A DNA stretch of 64,000 nucleotides from Botrytis cinerea B05.10 (Eukaryota > Ascomycota > Leotiomycetes > Helotiales > Sclerotiniaceae), in NCBI RefSeq assembly GCF_000143535.2, contig NC_037322.1, positions 2,108,001 through 2,172,000 of the forward strand. The letters are read 5' to 3'. The notes beneath the pieces were generated by a model that was given only the letters and a program-made list of their open reading frames with translations, ran no database searches and was not told the origin of the DNA. Shown piece after piece: positions 44,165 to 54,622 of the stretch. Position 1 is the stretch's first letter. Each line of letters begins with the position of its first letter. A program made the position numbers and the translations under genes.

Positions 44165-45358
44165 TTATCCTGTTGAATTTCCCACCGAAGCTAACAATCC
44201 ACTGATCGGGAATTCCTCATGTGGAACAAGATTCCCATGAACTTTTGGTATGTACGAGGGAAATCCCGTTTTAATTTCTTCGAGAACATCCCATGACTGC
44301 TGTGCATCAGCATCATAAGGCTCTGTGGCAGCCATTCCAGTTGTGTTGAATGATTGATAGACCAATGGCACTGTTTCAATACTTGTAGAAAGCGGAGTAA
44401 CAGATAGATCCATTCCTGAAGAGTCAATGAAGCGAACATTTCCGACCGAAGCGAAGATGAAAGGGGCTCCAGAATTGACCGCATAAGTTCGCGCTGCGGC
44501 TACATTAACTTCCTCACTTTCCCAACTCAGAGCCCCCGAATCATTTGCATCTGGCGTATCTGTAATATTATCATTAGCGCCGTTCAATCTCTTAACTTCT
44601 TATGAGGTGTAACTAACATGGAAACGAAGCAATGTGGAGAGTTTCAATTTGAGCTTGCGTAATGAATGTCATTGCAGGGTGGAAATGCTCCCAGCATTCG
44701 AGAATACCCCAGCGACCGTAAGGTGTAGCGACTACTTTCAGCTCGTCTTTTGTGCCATCCGACCAGATTCCGCGCTCACCCCCTGAAGGTCGGAGTTTGT
44801 GACGTAGTAAAAGAACTTCTCCTTCAGGGGAAATCAAAGCCTGGCCCATGTACAGTAGTCCATCTTCTTTATGAGAGAAACCTAGAGCAGCATAGATGCT
44901 CTCATTTTTGACAGTTTCAATAATTTTTTGCCATTGAGAGCTCCCAATCACGAGGGAATTGTCAACATAATTTTGTAGGTGATCTGCTATAGTTACATTA
45001 TCTGCCAACCCTTTTGGGTAGCTGCGCTTCAGTTAGTCTATTTGTCGACGTGAGTGAGATGAAACTATCCAACTTACCCTGGGAACCATAATTCAGGGAA
45101 AACAATGAGATTAGCATCATTACGTGCAGCTTCTCTGATAAGAGTAACACCTTTGGCAACGGTTGCATTGAGGTCAAACTCAACACCAGTCCAATTCTTA
45201 TTGAGGATTGGCATGGGCCAGTTGGCTGGGGCAGCACGGACTATGGCAACAGTCAAATTGTTGTAGTCCGGTGCAGAGACAGTTGAAGAATTCGTTCTGG
45301 GATTGAGTACACTGCCATAGCTGAGCCCAAGGAGGAAAATGAAGATTGTCAACTTCAT
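44165..45358 (-). CDS. Secreted nitrilase-superfamily carbon-nitrogen hydrolase
   Basis: This hydrolyses a nitrile or amide C-N bond through a Glu-Lys-Cys triad. Three exons (45078-45358, 44618-45021, 44165-44559) join in frame to 359 residues. Catalytic residues are Glu89 in FPELWFPG, Lys169 in LLRHKLRPSGGER and Cys203 in GILECWEHFHP, the branch-1 nitrilase pattern. Unusually for a nitrilase there is a clear signal peptide (MKLTIFIFLLGLSYGSV) and many N-glycosylation sequons (NSST, NLTV, NWTG, NATV), so the enzyme is probably secreted. Substrates could be plant nitriles such as indole-acetonitrile or cyanogenic products; this is a guess. It begins a run of minus-strand secreted-protein genes extending to 54.6 kb. 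No defect was seen in the active site. Confidence 0.9.
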
Positions 45359-46639
45359 TATTGCAAGTCTCTGGTAATTAATTAGACAAAAAGAATATGA
45401 TTTTATTTGATCAGATGGATGTTGGAGGTATCATAACTAGATATATATATATACAGATAAACCACCGGGGAATTATCGTCGATTGTTGAATTTTACCAAA
45501 TAGGGAGATTGATGGTGGAGACATGAATGATAATCGAGCTATAGATAATAAGAATGACGGGATTAAAGTTGAAATAGAAACCAGATCTTTCATTATGTCA
45601 ATGACTTCATTTTTCGAGTGAAATGATCAGATGTGGGTGTTTGCGGGTGTTTGCGATGAACAAGGTGTAGAAGTAGATAGATATATCAATGCACCTTTCC
45701 TTGCAAACACGAGATTAAGCTTTAAGTCTATCTTCTGACATAGGTTGATATAATTTGATTGTTACAAATGGTATCTACACCGTAATTTCTGCTGCATAGT
45801 ATAATCTAATCATGCAAGAGTCTCTGAGACCGTCCGCCACGACCACGACTGACCTAAAATTCTACTCCCCTGTAACAGCACATTACTCTTCTACTTTTTT
45901 AGTCTCTCACAAATACATTGTCAATAAGTGACATCAAATCTTATCATACTTTGAATCTTGTTAAAGATAGTAAGCTCCGAACCTCTCATAATAAGCTAGC
46001 AAATCACTAGAGCCCATTTATCATGATAAGAGGGCGAAACAATACCTCCCCAGCCATTCATCATTTTATCATTACTCCTGCTGTCGGAGTTGCATCATTT
46101 CTCGCTGAACGAGCAGTGATTGAATCTTACTGGAATCAGAAATAAAGTTGAAGCCCAGAATCGTTAGTAAGTATCCATCCAATAAGTGGTTCAAATCCCG
46201 AGCCATTCAGATCCCGCGGGATGACTCCTATCTTAGCGACCTCAAATCCCGGGTCTATTGTACACACGAATATAGCAGATAAGAAACATCCCGATCTCGC
46301 ATCAAAACAATTCTGATATTCAAGCTAAAAAAATTCTTTCGATATTATCTCAAGCAACCCAGGACTTTGACAAAGATTCTTTCTCGATAAGTTAAATTTT
46401 TTTCCCTCTTCCGATCTTTCTGCGCCGCTTTCACAATATTTATTCACGAAATTTCAAGATTGTTTGAATATCAGAGTAATATTATCTATCTAAAAAGTGT
46501 AAGACATCTTGTTGTATCTCAATGCAATACCCAATATTCATATTTTCAATCTGTCTCCAATCAGATTTTACATTTAAATAGCATATTGTAAGCTGTAATT
46601 CCAACTCCCTTGTCCTTCATGTTTCTTGTATCAAATTTG
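45359..46639. other. Intergenic region
   Basis: 1.3 kb. A (TA)-repeat at about 45440-45453 lies 80-95 bases upstream of the nitrilase start and may act as its TATA region. A perfect 12-bp palindrome ATCCCGCGGGAT is at 46211-46222, with a CCCGGG nearby. No gene was recognised. Confidence 0.5.
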
Positions 46640-47060
46640 TTGACAATAGGGGGACTTGGCCGTCTTTACCCACGTTGAGGTCCCAAGTTCCCTTTTCGGC
46701 AAATTATTGAGGCTTGTTACCTTTAGCTGCTCATGGAATACCGTTGCTAGTGGTGTCAACGCCGCAATCAGAACAGCCTTCAGGACCTGTGATTTCAAGA
46801 TCCACATTGCCATGATTGATGTCGTACATCGTTACGGCGAGGCGCATGTTGCACTTTGAATTATTGTCTAGATTGGCGGGGCAAGACTTATGGAAAAAGC
46901 CAACATAGAAGAACCCATGTTGAAGAATGGCAGATACAATCAGAATGAAGCATGAGACAAGAAGCACGGTTGTGCAGAGCGAGAAAAAGTTAATGTTGAT
47001 GATACAGGGTTGGAACAGGAATATATCGTCTGGAGATACCTTTGATCAGTTATCACAGAC
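46640..47060 (-). pseudogene. Probable decayed paralogue of the neighbouring secreted Cys-rich protein
   Basis: The minus-strand frame reads a hydrophobic leader (LLVSCFILIVSAILQHGFF) followed by KSCPANLDNNSKCNMRLAVT and EITGPEGCSDCGVDTT. The cysteine spacing resembles the neighbour at 47761-48342 (SKCSNSDVNTCTVEVYVPV, DSNCDTMCSDTF). There is no in-frame ATG before the leader. After NGIP there is a TGA, then AAKGNKPQ, a TAA, and then FAEKGTWDLNVGKDGQ still in the same frame. No introns that would repair this were found. I therefore read it as a broken gene copy; an intact gene with unrecognised introns is the alternative. Confidence 0.35.
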
Positions 47061-47760
47061 AATGAAACCTTCATTTTGATACATAATTTGGAATATGAGT
47101 GAAAAGGTGATAGGTCTAGAACTAGAAGCACGCAGAAAATATCGATATCTGCTTATGGAAGGGCCGTAACCCGCTTGGAATTCAAATAGATGGACGTACG
47201 TTTGTGGTTCAGTTTGTTCGAGTGCTTTGCGAGACTCAAAGGAGTTGTTTCGGAGAGACCGAGTCAGAAAATTTGTCTATAATCTATTCCAAATGAAATG
47301 TAGTTATTTGAAGATTATATTATTCTTGGGGCAGTAGTCGAAGGAGTGCTGCAGTGAAGTGAGAAAGAGCAAATGTTTTTGTGGCTATTATTACCCACAT
47401 AAATGATTTGAATATCGAGTCAGAAGATACTTGAAGGCTAATACATAGGGCTAACAATGATGAAAAATACCAACTAGTTATCGATGACTCAAAATATGAA
47501 GTGGAGTAAGAAGAGCAAGAGAATATGACATAAGTAGAATACTCTGATACAGCTGACCAAATTCAGGAATTTTTACAAAGTTCCATCAAGAGTCACTCAC
47601 ATAAGTAAGTATAAAAGCGGCGTGTGAACATCAACGTATTATTAGATCACTATGAAATTCGGTGAAGTCAATCGCTAACAAGTAAATAGCCAACCCATCC
47701 CTTTGACGGCCAAAATCCGTCTTCGACCATCACCTCTAGCTGGCCAGGCATTGCCATCCA

Positions 47761-48342
47761 TTAATCGCCCGTATGACCACTTCCAACTACAGGTGTATGT
47801 GCAAGTCTCCATGCTTGATAACATGAGTCGTATAGAGGTGGGGGGTGTTCAGCCTCTTCACAACTTTCTCCAGAGCGAGAAGCCGATCTTACCATAAGAG
47901 CAGCATTTGCTATTGGACACTGAAACACATCGCGGTGTGTTACTATGGTAGTGTTTCCATCAGGCACAATTCCGATGTATAATGGAGAGCCATTATAATA
48001 AATTGGCTGCAGCTCTCCATCCCCCTCAACTTGAACGGTCATGTTTCCACCTTTGAGGCACGGCGGTACCCATATAATCCTGGTGTTACGATGTTCAAAA
48101 GTATCACTGCACATTGTATCACAATTTGAATCGAAAAGAGTGACTATAAAGGCAAATTTGTTTTGATTGGGTTTGTTGACGGGGACGTAAACTTCGACAG
48201 TGCAGGTGTTGACATCAGAATTACTACATTTTGATGGCGAGCGAACCCATGGTGGAGAAAGTGGAGATCCAAGAACAAATGAAATAACACCCAGGATGAC
48301 TTGGGAGAAGATGATGTTTTTTATTTTGATCTGTTCGAACAA
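47761..48342 (-). CDS. Putative secreted cysteine-rich protein, 5' end uncertain
   Basis: The open frame codes for about 190 residues. A hydrophobic leader (IKNIIFSQVILGVISFVLG) precedes a mature region with eight cysteines (SKCSNS, NTCTVEV, NCDTMCSD, PPCLKGG, FQCPIA, SCEEAE, DSCYQAW) and sequons (NMT, NTT), as in a secreted glycoprotein. No family recognised. The frame opens at a TTG, with no ATG before the leader. A candidate acceptor (GAACAG) lies immediately before the leader at about 48337, and a GTAAGT donor about 65 bases upstream, so a short first exon probably carries the ATG; I could not find it in frame. It is flanked by a decayed relative and by two other secreted-protein genes on the same strand. 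Confidence 0.55.
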   Translation of the reverse strand: MFEQIKIKNIIFSQVILGVISFVLGSPLSPPWVRSPSKCSNSDVNTCTVEVYVPVNKPNQNKFAFIVTLFDSNCDTMCSDTFEHRNTRIIWVPPCLKGGNMTVQVEGDGELQPIYYNGSPLYIGIVPDGNTTIVTHRDVFQCPIANAALMVRSASRSGESCEEAEHPPPLYDSCYQAWRLAHTPVVGSGHTGD

Positions 48343-49090
48343 AAAAATTAGCTATGAAACCTCTGATAACATTAAAATGCCTTTAAACTTACATGATGTG
48401 ATAGATTGGCTTGGCCCGGCGGATAATTTTTGTCGAAACTGATAGCTCTCTATGTGACTTTGAAGTTAATGTTGTAATGACGATTGAATATGGTGGGCTG
48501 AAGTGATCCTTTGTTTAGCTTGTGGCTGTAGTTACAATTGGCGTTAGTAACTATCGAAATTCAGTAAATTTGGTTTGCGTTTAGTTTTGATTGTGGTTCA
48601 GATTGGATTGGATATAGAGCTTTAAAAGGAGTAAAGGGGTTAAGTTTTTCGATAAAAATAATGCTGATGACTGATCTAGCCAACGGAGTCACAGTGTCAA
48701 ATATCGCATACTGTCGAGAAAATAAGAACTCGGGGTATGACTCGGAGGCCATGAATCATTATATCATTGAGAAAGAGTCATTGTTCAATCGTGATATGAC
48801 AAAACATGTAGTAATTTGAGTCAAAATATGTGGAGCCATCCAAGATCCCATAGTTAGAGCTTATAAGACTTTCTCGATGACTGTTACGACGTCAACGTGG
48901 TTGACAAAGCTTCATTTAAGCTGAAGATTACGGTATTCACAAACGAGCTTCAAATTGCATTGAGCGTAATTTAATATTAACGAATGAATTTTTCTTAAAA
49001 GACTGTACATATGTGCCCAGAGAATGTTTGTTGCAGCCCCTCAGTGATCAGGTGGGCAGCTAATACCAATATAGCGAAGCATGCTTGGTA
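48343..49090. other. Intergenic region
   Basis: 0.75 kb; likely includes the missing first exon and promoter of the gene at 47761-48342. A short minus-strand frame at 48561-48752 is not convincing. Confidence 0.45.
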
Positions 49091-49618
49091 TCAGCATGGT
49101 ATTTCGATCCTATAAACATGGCTTTGAACCTTGAGAGGTATGAGACTCGACAAGGCGTCTCCAATACTCTCCGCCAAATACACTAGGTACTTTTTTCCTT
49201 GCCATTGAAGCAATGGGAAGCTACAAGACCCAGTATACCAACTACTAATACCAATTTTCGACTCTGGTGAATTCAAACGAGTGAGGTTTGAGACAACCCA
49301 AATGCGATCCTTGACTTCCATAGGACCAGCATCCATACCAAACAGAGCCTTTGTCCTGTTGAAGACAAAATGATCCTCGCCATATGAAACACAATTCCAA
49401 TCCGTAATCGAGGTGGTTGCTGACTCGGGCTTCATAGAGGTGGTGACGGTGTAGAAGCAGGTATTTTCAGGCAGCTGATCGCAGGTCATATCGGGCTTAA
49501 GAACCTTTGAGGAGTCTTCGTAGCACTTATTTGCTCGAGATTTTAGAGAGATATCAGGAACGGCGAGCGCTCTTTGAAGCAATAGCGACCACAAGATGAT
49601 GTAAAGATGGAGATGCAT
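49091..49618 (-). CDS. Small secreted protein, member of a tandem pair (copy A)
   Basis: Intronless, 175 residues from ATG 49618. The open frame extends nine codons upstream only through GTG. Signal peptide MHLHLYIILWSLLLQRALA precedes a mature protein with the pattern TCDQLPENTCFYTV, then NCVSYGEDHFVFNRTKALFG, GPMEVKDRIWVVSNLTRL, PLLQWQGKKYLVYLAES and the C-terminus VYRIEIPC ending on cysteine. Copy B at 50370-50870 shares this framework, including the terminal EIPC. Sequons (NRT, NLT) support secretion. Small size, cysteines and lack of a known domain fit a candidate effector or surface protein; function unknown. Both copies are on the same strand 0.75 kb apart, consistent with tandem duplication. 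Confidence 0.75.
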   Translation of the reverse strand: MHLHLYIILWSLLLQRALAVPDISLKSRANKCYEDSSKVLKPDMTCDQLPENTCFYTVTTSMKPESATTSITDWNCVSYGEDHFVFNRTKALFGMDAGPMEVKDRIWVVSNLTRLNSPESKIGISSWYTGSCSFPLLQWQGKKYLVYLAESIGDALSSLIPLKVQSHVYRIEIPC

Positions 49619-50369
49619 ATTGAAGAGTTTCAAGTAGACTTCCACTATACGCAGGCGCCTTTTTTCTGAGGGAAATACACAAGAACGTGTTGCTGATTGC
49701 CAAAATGACTTGTAGAATTTGTGGTTGAGGTTAATGCTTTGGAAAAGATAAGGATTCTGTGAACTTCCATAAATGAAGGTATAAAGCTATAGGCACTCAA
49801 TCAAGATTAGTGACAATGAATCATCATTTAAAGGCAGAGTAGTCATTGATTGTTGGTGGCGTCAGAATATTTGATTACTTAAAAGGGACTTAAACAATAT
49901 CCGTTAATTAAATGTAAACTTGGAGATACTGTATGATTATAGTGCTTCATATTGTCATACATTAACTAGAATTTTCATGTGCGATGTGAATTTTCCTTTT
50001 ATGTCATTCATTGTTATTATGTGCGGCAGCTTCAAAGATCACTGGAGACTCGATTACATTTACTATGGTTGTGTTGGCCTCAGCGATAGACTGAATAAGA
50101 TCATATTCACGAACCTTTAATATGCATTCACAGAAAGATGAAACGAAGTTGACAGCGCGAAGCTATGTAAAAATCACGTTTTGCCTATTATGGATGTGCC
50201 ACAAGGCACCGACAAGCCCCTAATTTACATACGAATTGGGTTTTCCCCTTTCCCTCTAATTTCTACTGCCACGCTTTAAAGCGAAAACAAAAACGTGTAT
50301 ACTAATTTGGTTCATCTTCATGCAACTTGGTACGTAGTCATTACCAAAAATGAACAAACCTTCTGTTGT
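49619..50369. other. Intergenic region between tandem paralogues
   Basis: 0.75 kb AT-rich spacer holding the promoter of copy A and the 3' end of copy B. Nothing else recognised. Confidence 0.55.
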
Positions 50370-50870
50370 TTAACATGGAATCTCCAGCGCATAAACATCT
50401 GAATGACTCGGATCTATACCCAAGGGAACAGATGGTGGCTTAACAATATTTGCATTTAAGAGCCTTAAGACGTTGTAACTTTTGTCCAGCCATTGAAGTT
50501 CAGGTAGTAGCGGTGATGTAAAGCTAACTACTGCTTTTGGTGCATTCAACCGAGTGAAATTTGACAACATCCAGACATGATCTTTAAGGGCATTTGGACC
50601 ACTGTCCAAGCCAAAAATCCCTTTAGTCCTGTTGAAAACAACATGGTCTTGACCATAGTCGGTACAATTTTTATCTACCATTGTGGTGATCGCAGATTTT
50701 TGATCGGCATAGAAGGTGTAGAGGCATGAATTTTCAGAGAGTTGATCACAAGTAAACGTGGATGTTAACTGTTGGGATTTATCGAATAATCCGGGAAGGG
50801 ACAGGGTGGTTGGGACAGCCAAAATGGCTACTGCGAGAACCCTGAAACTAGAGGGATAGTTCAGAGGCAT
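50370..50870 (-). CDS. Small secreted protein, member of a tandem pair (copy B)
   Basis: Intronless, 166 residues from ATG 50870; the longer frame to 50897 would need a TTG start. N-terminal leader MPLNYPSSFRVLAVAILAVP with TTLSLPG suggests secretion. The mature protein reads FTCDQLSENSCLYTFYADQ, NCTDYGQDHVVFNRTKGIFG, GPNALKDHVWMLSNFTRL, PELQWLDKSYNVLRLL and ends VYALEIPC. The shared core with copy A is TCDQL-EN-C-YT, YG-DH-VFNRTK--FG-D-GP, KD--W--SN-TRLN-P, LQW--K-Y, and EIPC. The four cysteines and sequons are kept in both. Intact frames in both copies, with extensive change between them, indicate an old duplication with both retained. Confidence 0.75.
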   Translation of the reverse strand: MPLNYPSSFRVLAVAILAVPTTLSLPGLFDKSQQLTSTFTCDQLSENSCLYTFYADQKSAITTMVDKNCTDYGQDHVVFNRTKGIFGLDSGPNALKDHVWMLSNFTRLNAPKAVVSFTSPLLPELQWLDKSYNVLRLLNANIVKPPSVPLGIDPSHSDVYALEIPC

Positions 50871-52447
50871 AGCGATGGAACTAACGGGGAACTTCAAGTA
50901 TGAGCAGAGGCTAAAAAGGAAGGAAAGAGGAAGTGCTCACGCAGTCTTTTTGGGAACACTCAAGGCAAGCTTTGTAATCTTAGGTGGTGTATGAAGTTGA
51001 TGATCACTCTGTGTACTGTCGTGAGATTTAAGAGAGAAAGGACGAGTAAATGATTCTAGGGAAGAATTTTTTCCAAATGGATAGGAAGTGTGCAAATGTG
51101 AGCTGAAGGTTAGACTTAGTTGATAGCTGATTCGTGTCTCTGAAGCTGCTAATGTTTGTATGCAAAAGAGAAAAACGATTGCACCTTGAGGATGGAAGGA
51201 AGGAAGGTAATAACACGATCAAGAATCTTGCTTCAAGTCATAATGCCCGCTAGGCCTGACTCAAAATTGAGTTCGACGTACTTTTGTTGTGAACGGTGAA
51301 TAGACGCAACGAAAATGACACGAGGGAAAAAGCCTAGCATGAATATTGATGGAACAGAATTAGACTACACAAAAACAACAACTGCAGTCACTCAATGCAA
51401 GAGCCTTGTCTTATAATGATATAATTCCCCGCTTGAAAGGGGATGCCATCAAGTTAACTATCTGAGGCTGCAAAATTCCCGAGAATCGTAGTATTTGGGA
51501 TGATCAGATTCGCAGCAAGATTTAATAGTTCTTCATATGATACTATTCCGAACCCTGTAACACCACCTTACTGCTTCTGAGCCGCCGCTTCATCTTTCAA
51601 GTGGATATTGACAACTTAAAAATGACTTCCCGCAGCAATTACATCAATGAATGGTAAAAACTGTGTTCTCCGGCCGTAATAGTCGTCGAGAAGCTTGGAA
51701 AGAGAGATTTAACCATTCCACCTACACGTAGAGTGAAGGAAACCCGAGCCATCTAGCAACTTTTCTGACCTAATGAGCAACAAAAGTTTCTCATAGGAAA
51801 CCTGCTAGTGTTGAATATGCTCCACCAAAAGTAAGTCTTGCATTGCGATCGTCAGTGGTGGCAGACGGTGATAGTTCCGGTTATGTGTCTTGACCATTAC
51901 AGTGACTCCTACAGAATTGTGATCCGTTTTCCTCTCTCGATTTTCATTCATGTTCAAAATGCGCATCGTGGCCCATGAGTGTCGCGATGTGGTTGGGTCT
52001 GAATTTTGCTTCCGGCATCCCGGTCGTAAAGCCAAAGATAAACTGCAGGCCTGCTCGATAAGGTTAGCCACACGAGCCTTTGACGCTGTAATTCTGTCGA
52101 TAATTGTGAGGGTCAACCTCCCTTGTTTTTTCACCACGGCCAGGGATAAATTGGAAGCAATCACTTCGACTGTTTAAATTTACTTGTATGGGACGATGTC
52201 AGTAGTCTGCACCAAAGTCTTCCTCTTGTGCCAATCCTGAATCAAAAGAGGCCGACGCATGCGCTTCAAAAGGCTTTGATACATCTCGAGTTCACTCTAT
52301 ATGCCAGTGGCAATGCTTTGTCTTCACAACTATATGTTCATGAATTGACTACATACACTAGCAAAGTTGCAGCATTGTTCATGCCAACCATCTTATTATA
52401 CTGTTACAACTCTCATTTCGCAATGCACATAAATGCCCAGTGTCATT
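50871..52447. other. Intergenic region
   Basis: 1.6 kb. Overlapping short frames at 51805-52177 and 52228-52587 on both strands show no protein features; the latter is antisense to the galactose oxidase end. No gene recognised. Confidence 0.5.
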
Positions 52448-54622
52448 TTAGACCAATTCTCGTCCTGCACGATAAGATTGGGAGACTAGTGCTGGCTTCC
52501 AACCTCGCCAGTAGGATTCAAGATATCCCCATTCGCTCTGCGTTTCCCTACTCGAACCCGTTGTTTTCTCTGTGGAAAAAAAGATAGTCTGCGCGATACT
52601 GGGCGTTCCATGCTCATCTATGACGAACAGCATCCAGTATCCGGGAATGAGAATACCAGGATCGGCTGGAGGAGATGTCAAATATTTATTGCGAAAAATA
52701 GATTTGTTCATAGGTAATGGCACGCGGCGCTGGTCAGTATTGACTGTGTGAGTCGCACTACCAATACGGATCAAGGAGGCGGAACGGATCGGAACACTTG
52801 TGGTCAATGACAACGTATCGCCTATGTTCATTTGCTTTGGAACCTTTGATGTAATCTTTGGACGAGAGCGAAGCTTCCCTTCGTCTGTCAAGAGATAAGG
52901 CGGTGTAAATATCTGACCGTCATAGTGGTTGGCAGAGCAGTTACCGCACAGGCCACCACCTGCATTCAAAACCCTTCCATCAGGTAACAAAATTGATAGT
53001 GTGTGGTAAACACGAACGACATTGTTTTCCGATAGTTCGGTAAAAGTGTTGGTTTTCGGGTCATAAAGCTCGGGGACAAAATGTACGTTTTCTTCATTGA
53101 AAGCAACGCCAAATGTCTGACCACCAGCAATGAAAACTGTTCCATCAGGCAGAACGACGGATGTATGGAAGACTCTTTCCGAATGCATCACGCCATCTTT
53201 TCCAGCCGGCCGAACATCCACTTCTTCTCCTGGTCCATTCAGAGTAATGACATGGGCATTATTGGTGGCCCAAGATTTGTCATAGTCAGGAGACCCCCCG
53301 ATGGTAAGAATCTTTCCTGCCGTCGCATCAAACATTACAGCGTTTCCAGACATGGAATCTTCATCTTCTAAGCGATCCCCCGCTGCTTGAACACTGCCAT
53401 TTCCTTCCGTAAAATACCAATTCATGGCTCGGCTAGGACCGGCTTGGAAAACGCTCCCGTTTCGCCATCCGAAAAGCCAGCCATGGTTGTCAGCTCTCCA
53501 TGGACCTTCCATATCATCAGTTAACATCTCTTTAACTGTGGCTCCAGGAAGCATCGACCAATTTCCAATGATGGGGTCGTAAACTTCTCCGTTTTTTGGA
53601 ACATTTGAACCTCCAGCCCAGGAGCCACCAATAACAAAGACACGCCCATCAGAGAGAGTTGTAGATGCTTGGTACCCACGACGTAATCTCATTGGAGGTG
53701 CCTTGACCCATTGATCAGACGAAGAATCGTATAGACTGGTCTCCGAGGCGTCATTACCGCCAGTGACAACCATCATCCCAGTACCATCAATGGAAATTCC
53801 GGGACAAAACATATCATGCGTGGTGTTGGTAACAATCCGTTTTGAAACCACGTTTGATGATGGGTTCCAACGGGTCATTGCCGTCTGACCACCAGGTGTG
53901 GAATGAAACGTATCTGACGCCCATGATGACCACAAGACAATGTTTCCAGAGGCCTCTTGAGCCCCTGCAACTGGAACAACTGGAAAATCAAGGGTCGGAC
54001 CCCAGAGACCTAGCTTGGGATCTCTAGGGATGGTGTATTGTGTCGCATAGATATTGAGTTCGGAGATACCTATCCAGGAGGGGTTCTCTGCCTCAGCACT
54101 TACACTGAGCTTTATGTATCGAGCGGATGTAGGCTCGAATACGGATAGTCGCTGTCTGTTTGTGTCTGGCCACATTCCATATGCAATGGGCTCTTCCCAC
54201 TTGTTCTTGTCGTTGCTGGCGTATATTTCATGTTGAGTAATGAGGCCGTCATCTCTAGTATCAATAGGAGGAAGAATGACAAGCGCACTGACAGTGTAGT
54301 ACTTCTTCAAGTCTATTATGATGCTGTGTCCATCTGAACTCAAACCACTACGCCAGGAAGTTGTATTAGTTCCATCAATCGCGCTCTGACACGGATATTT
54401 TGCATCAGAACTGCTGCATTCCAACTTCCACTCTTCGCGAGGGATTCGGATTCCCTTATGGGGACGTGATTGATCGGTGAATTCCGGCTCCCATGAGGGC
54501 TTGTCGACTGGCCCATAACCAGAGATACGCTCCGAGTTTATCGCCTCTGTCATGAAGTTACTGACAGCATTGACTCCGCCTAAGGAAGCTCCAAGGAGCA
54601 GTTCCCTCCACTGTAGCTTCAT
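52448..54622 (-). CDS. Galactose oxidase (AA5_2 copper radical oxidase)
   Basis: Galactose oxidase is a secreted enzyme that oxidises primary alcohols such as the C6 of galactose to aldehydes and releases H2O2. The intronless gene codes for 724 residues: signal peptide MKLQWRELLLGASLGGVNAV, propeptide, an F5/8-type C (CBM32-like) domain at about 65-195 (ECSSSDAKYPCQSAIDG..TTSWRS), a Kelch beta-propeller at about 200-575, and a C-terminal galactose-oxidase-like domain. The active site is complete. Cys273 (DMFCPGIS) and Tyr317 (RRGYQAST) form the thioether cofactor, stacked by Trp335 (IGGSWAGG). Copper ligands are Tyr539 and His540 (RVYHTLS) and His625 (SATHTVNTDQRR). Trp at the stacking position favours a true galactose oxidase over aryl or other alcohol oxidases. 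An upstream GTG could add three residues; the ATG at 54622 is preferred. A DyP peroxidase gene starts divergently 1.9 kb away. Confidence 0.96.
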   Translation of the reverse strand: MKLQWRELLLGASLGGVNAVSNFMTEAINSERISGYGPVDKPSWEPEFTDQSRPHKGIRIPREEWKLECSSSDAKYPCQSAIDGTNTTSWRSGLSSDGHSIIIDLKKYYTVSALVILPPIDTRDDGLITQHEIYASNDKNKWEEPIAYGMWPDTNRQRLSVFEPTSARYIKLSVSAEAENPSWIGISELNIYATQYTIPRDPKLGLWGPTLDFPVVPVAGAQEASGNIVLWSSWASDTFHSTPGGQTAMTRWNPSSNVVSKRIVTNTTHDMFCPGISIDGTGMMVVTGGNDASETSLYDSSSDQWVKAPPMRLRRGYQASTTLSDGRVFVIGGSWAGGSNVPKNGEVYDPIIGNWSMLPGATVKEMLTDDMEGPWRADNHGWLFGWRNGSVFQAGPSRAMNWYFTEGNGSVQAAGDRLEDEDSMSGNAVMFDATAGKILTIGGSPDYDKSWATNNAHVITLNGPGEEVDVRPAGKDGVMHSERVFHTSVVLPDGTVFIAGGQTFGVAFNEENVHFVPELYDPKTNTFTELSENNVVRVYHTLSILLPDGRVLNAGGGLCGNCSANHYDGQIFTPPYLLTDEGKLRSRPKITSKVPKQMNIGDTLSLTTSVPIRSASLIRIGSATHTVNTDQRRVPLPMNKSIFRNKYLTSPPADPGILIPGYWMLFVIDEHGTPSIAQTIFFSTEKTTGSSRETQSEWGYLESYWRGWKPALVSQSYRAGRELV

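Noticed and set aside
45430..45460. TA-repeat as a functional element
   Set aside because: A simple repeat; its position fits a TATA region but nothing more can be said.
46150..46210. tRNA-like B-box (GGTTCAAATCC)
   Set aside because: The flanking bases do not make a T-arm stem, and no A-box or acceptor stem fits at the right distance.
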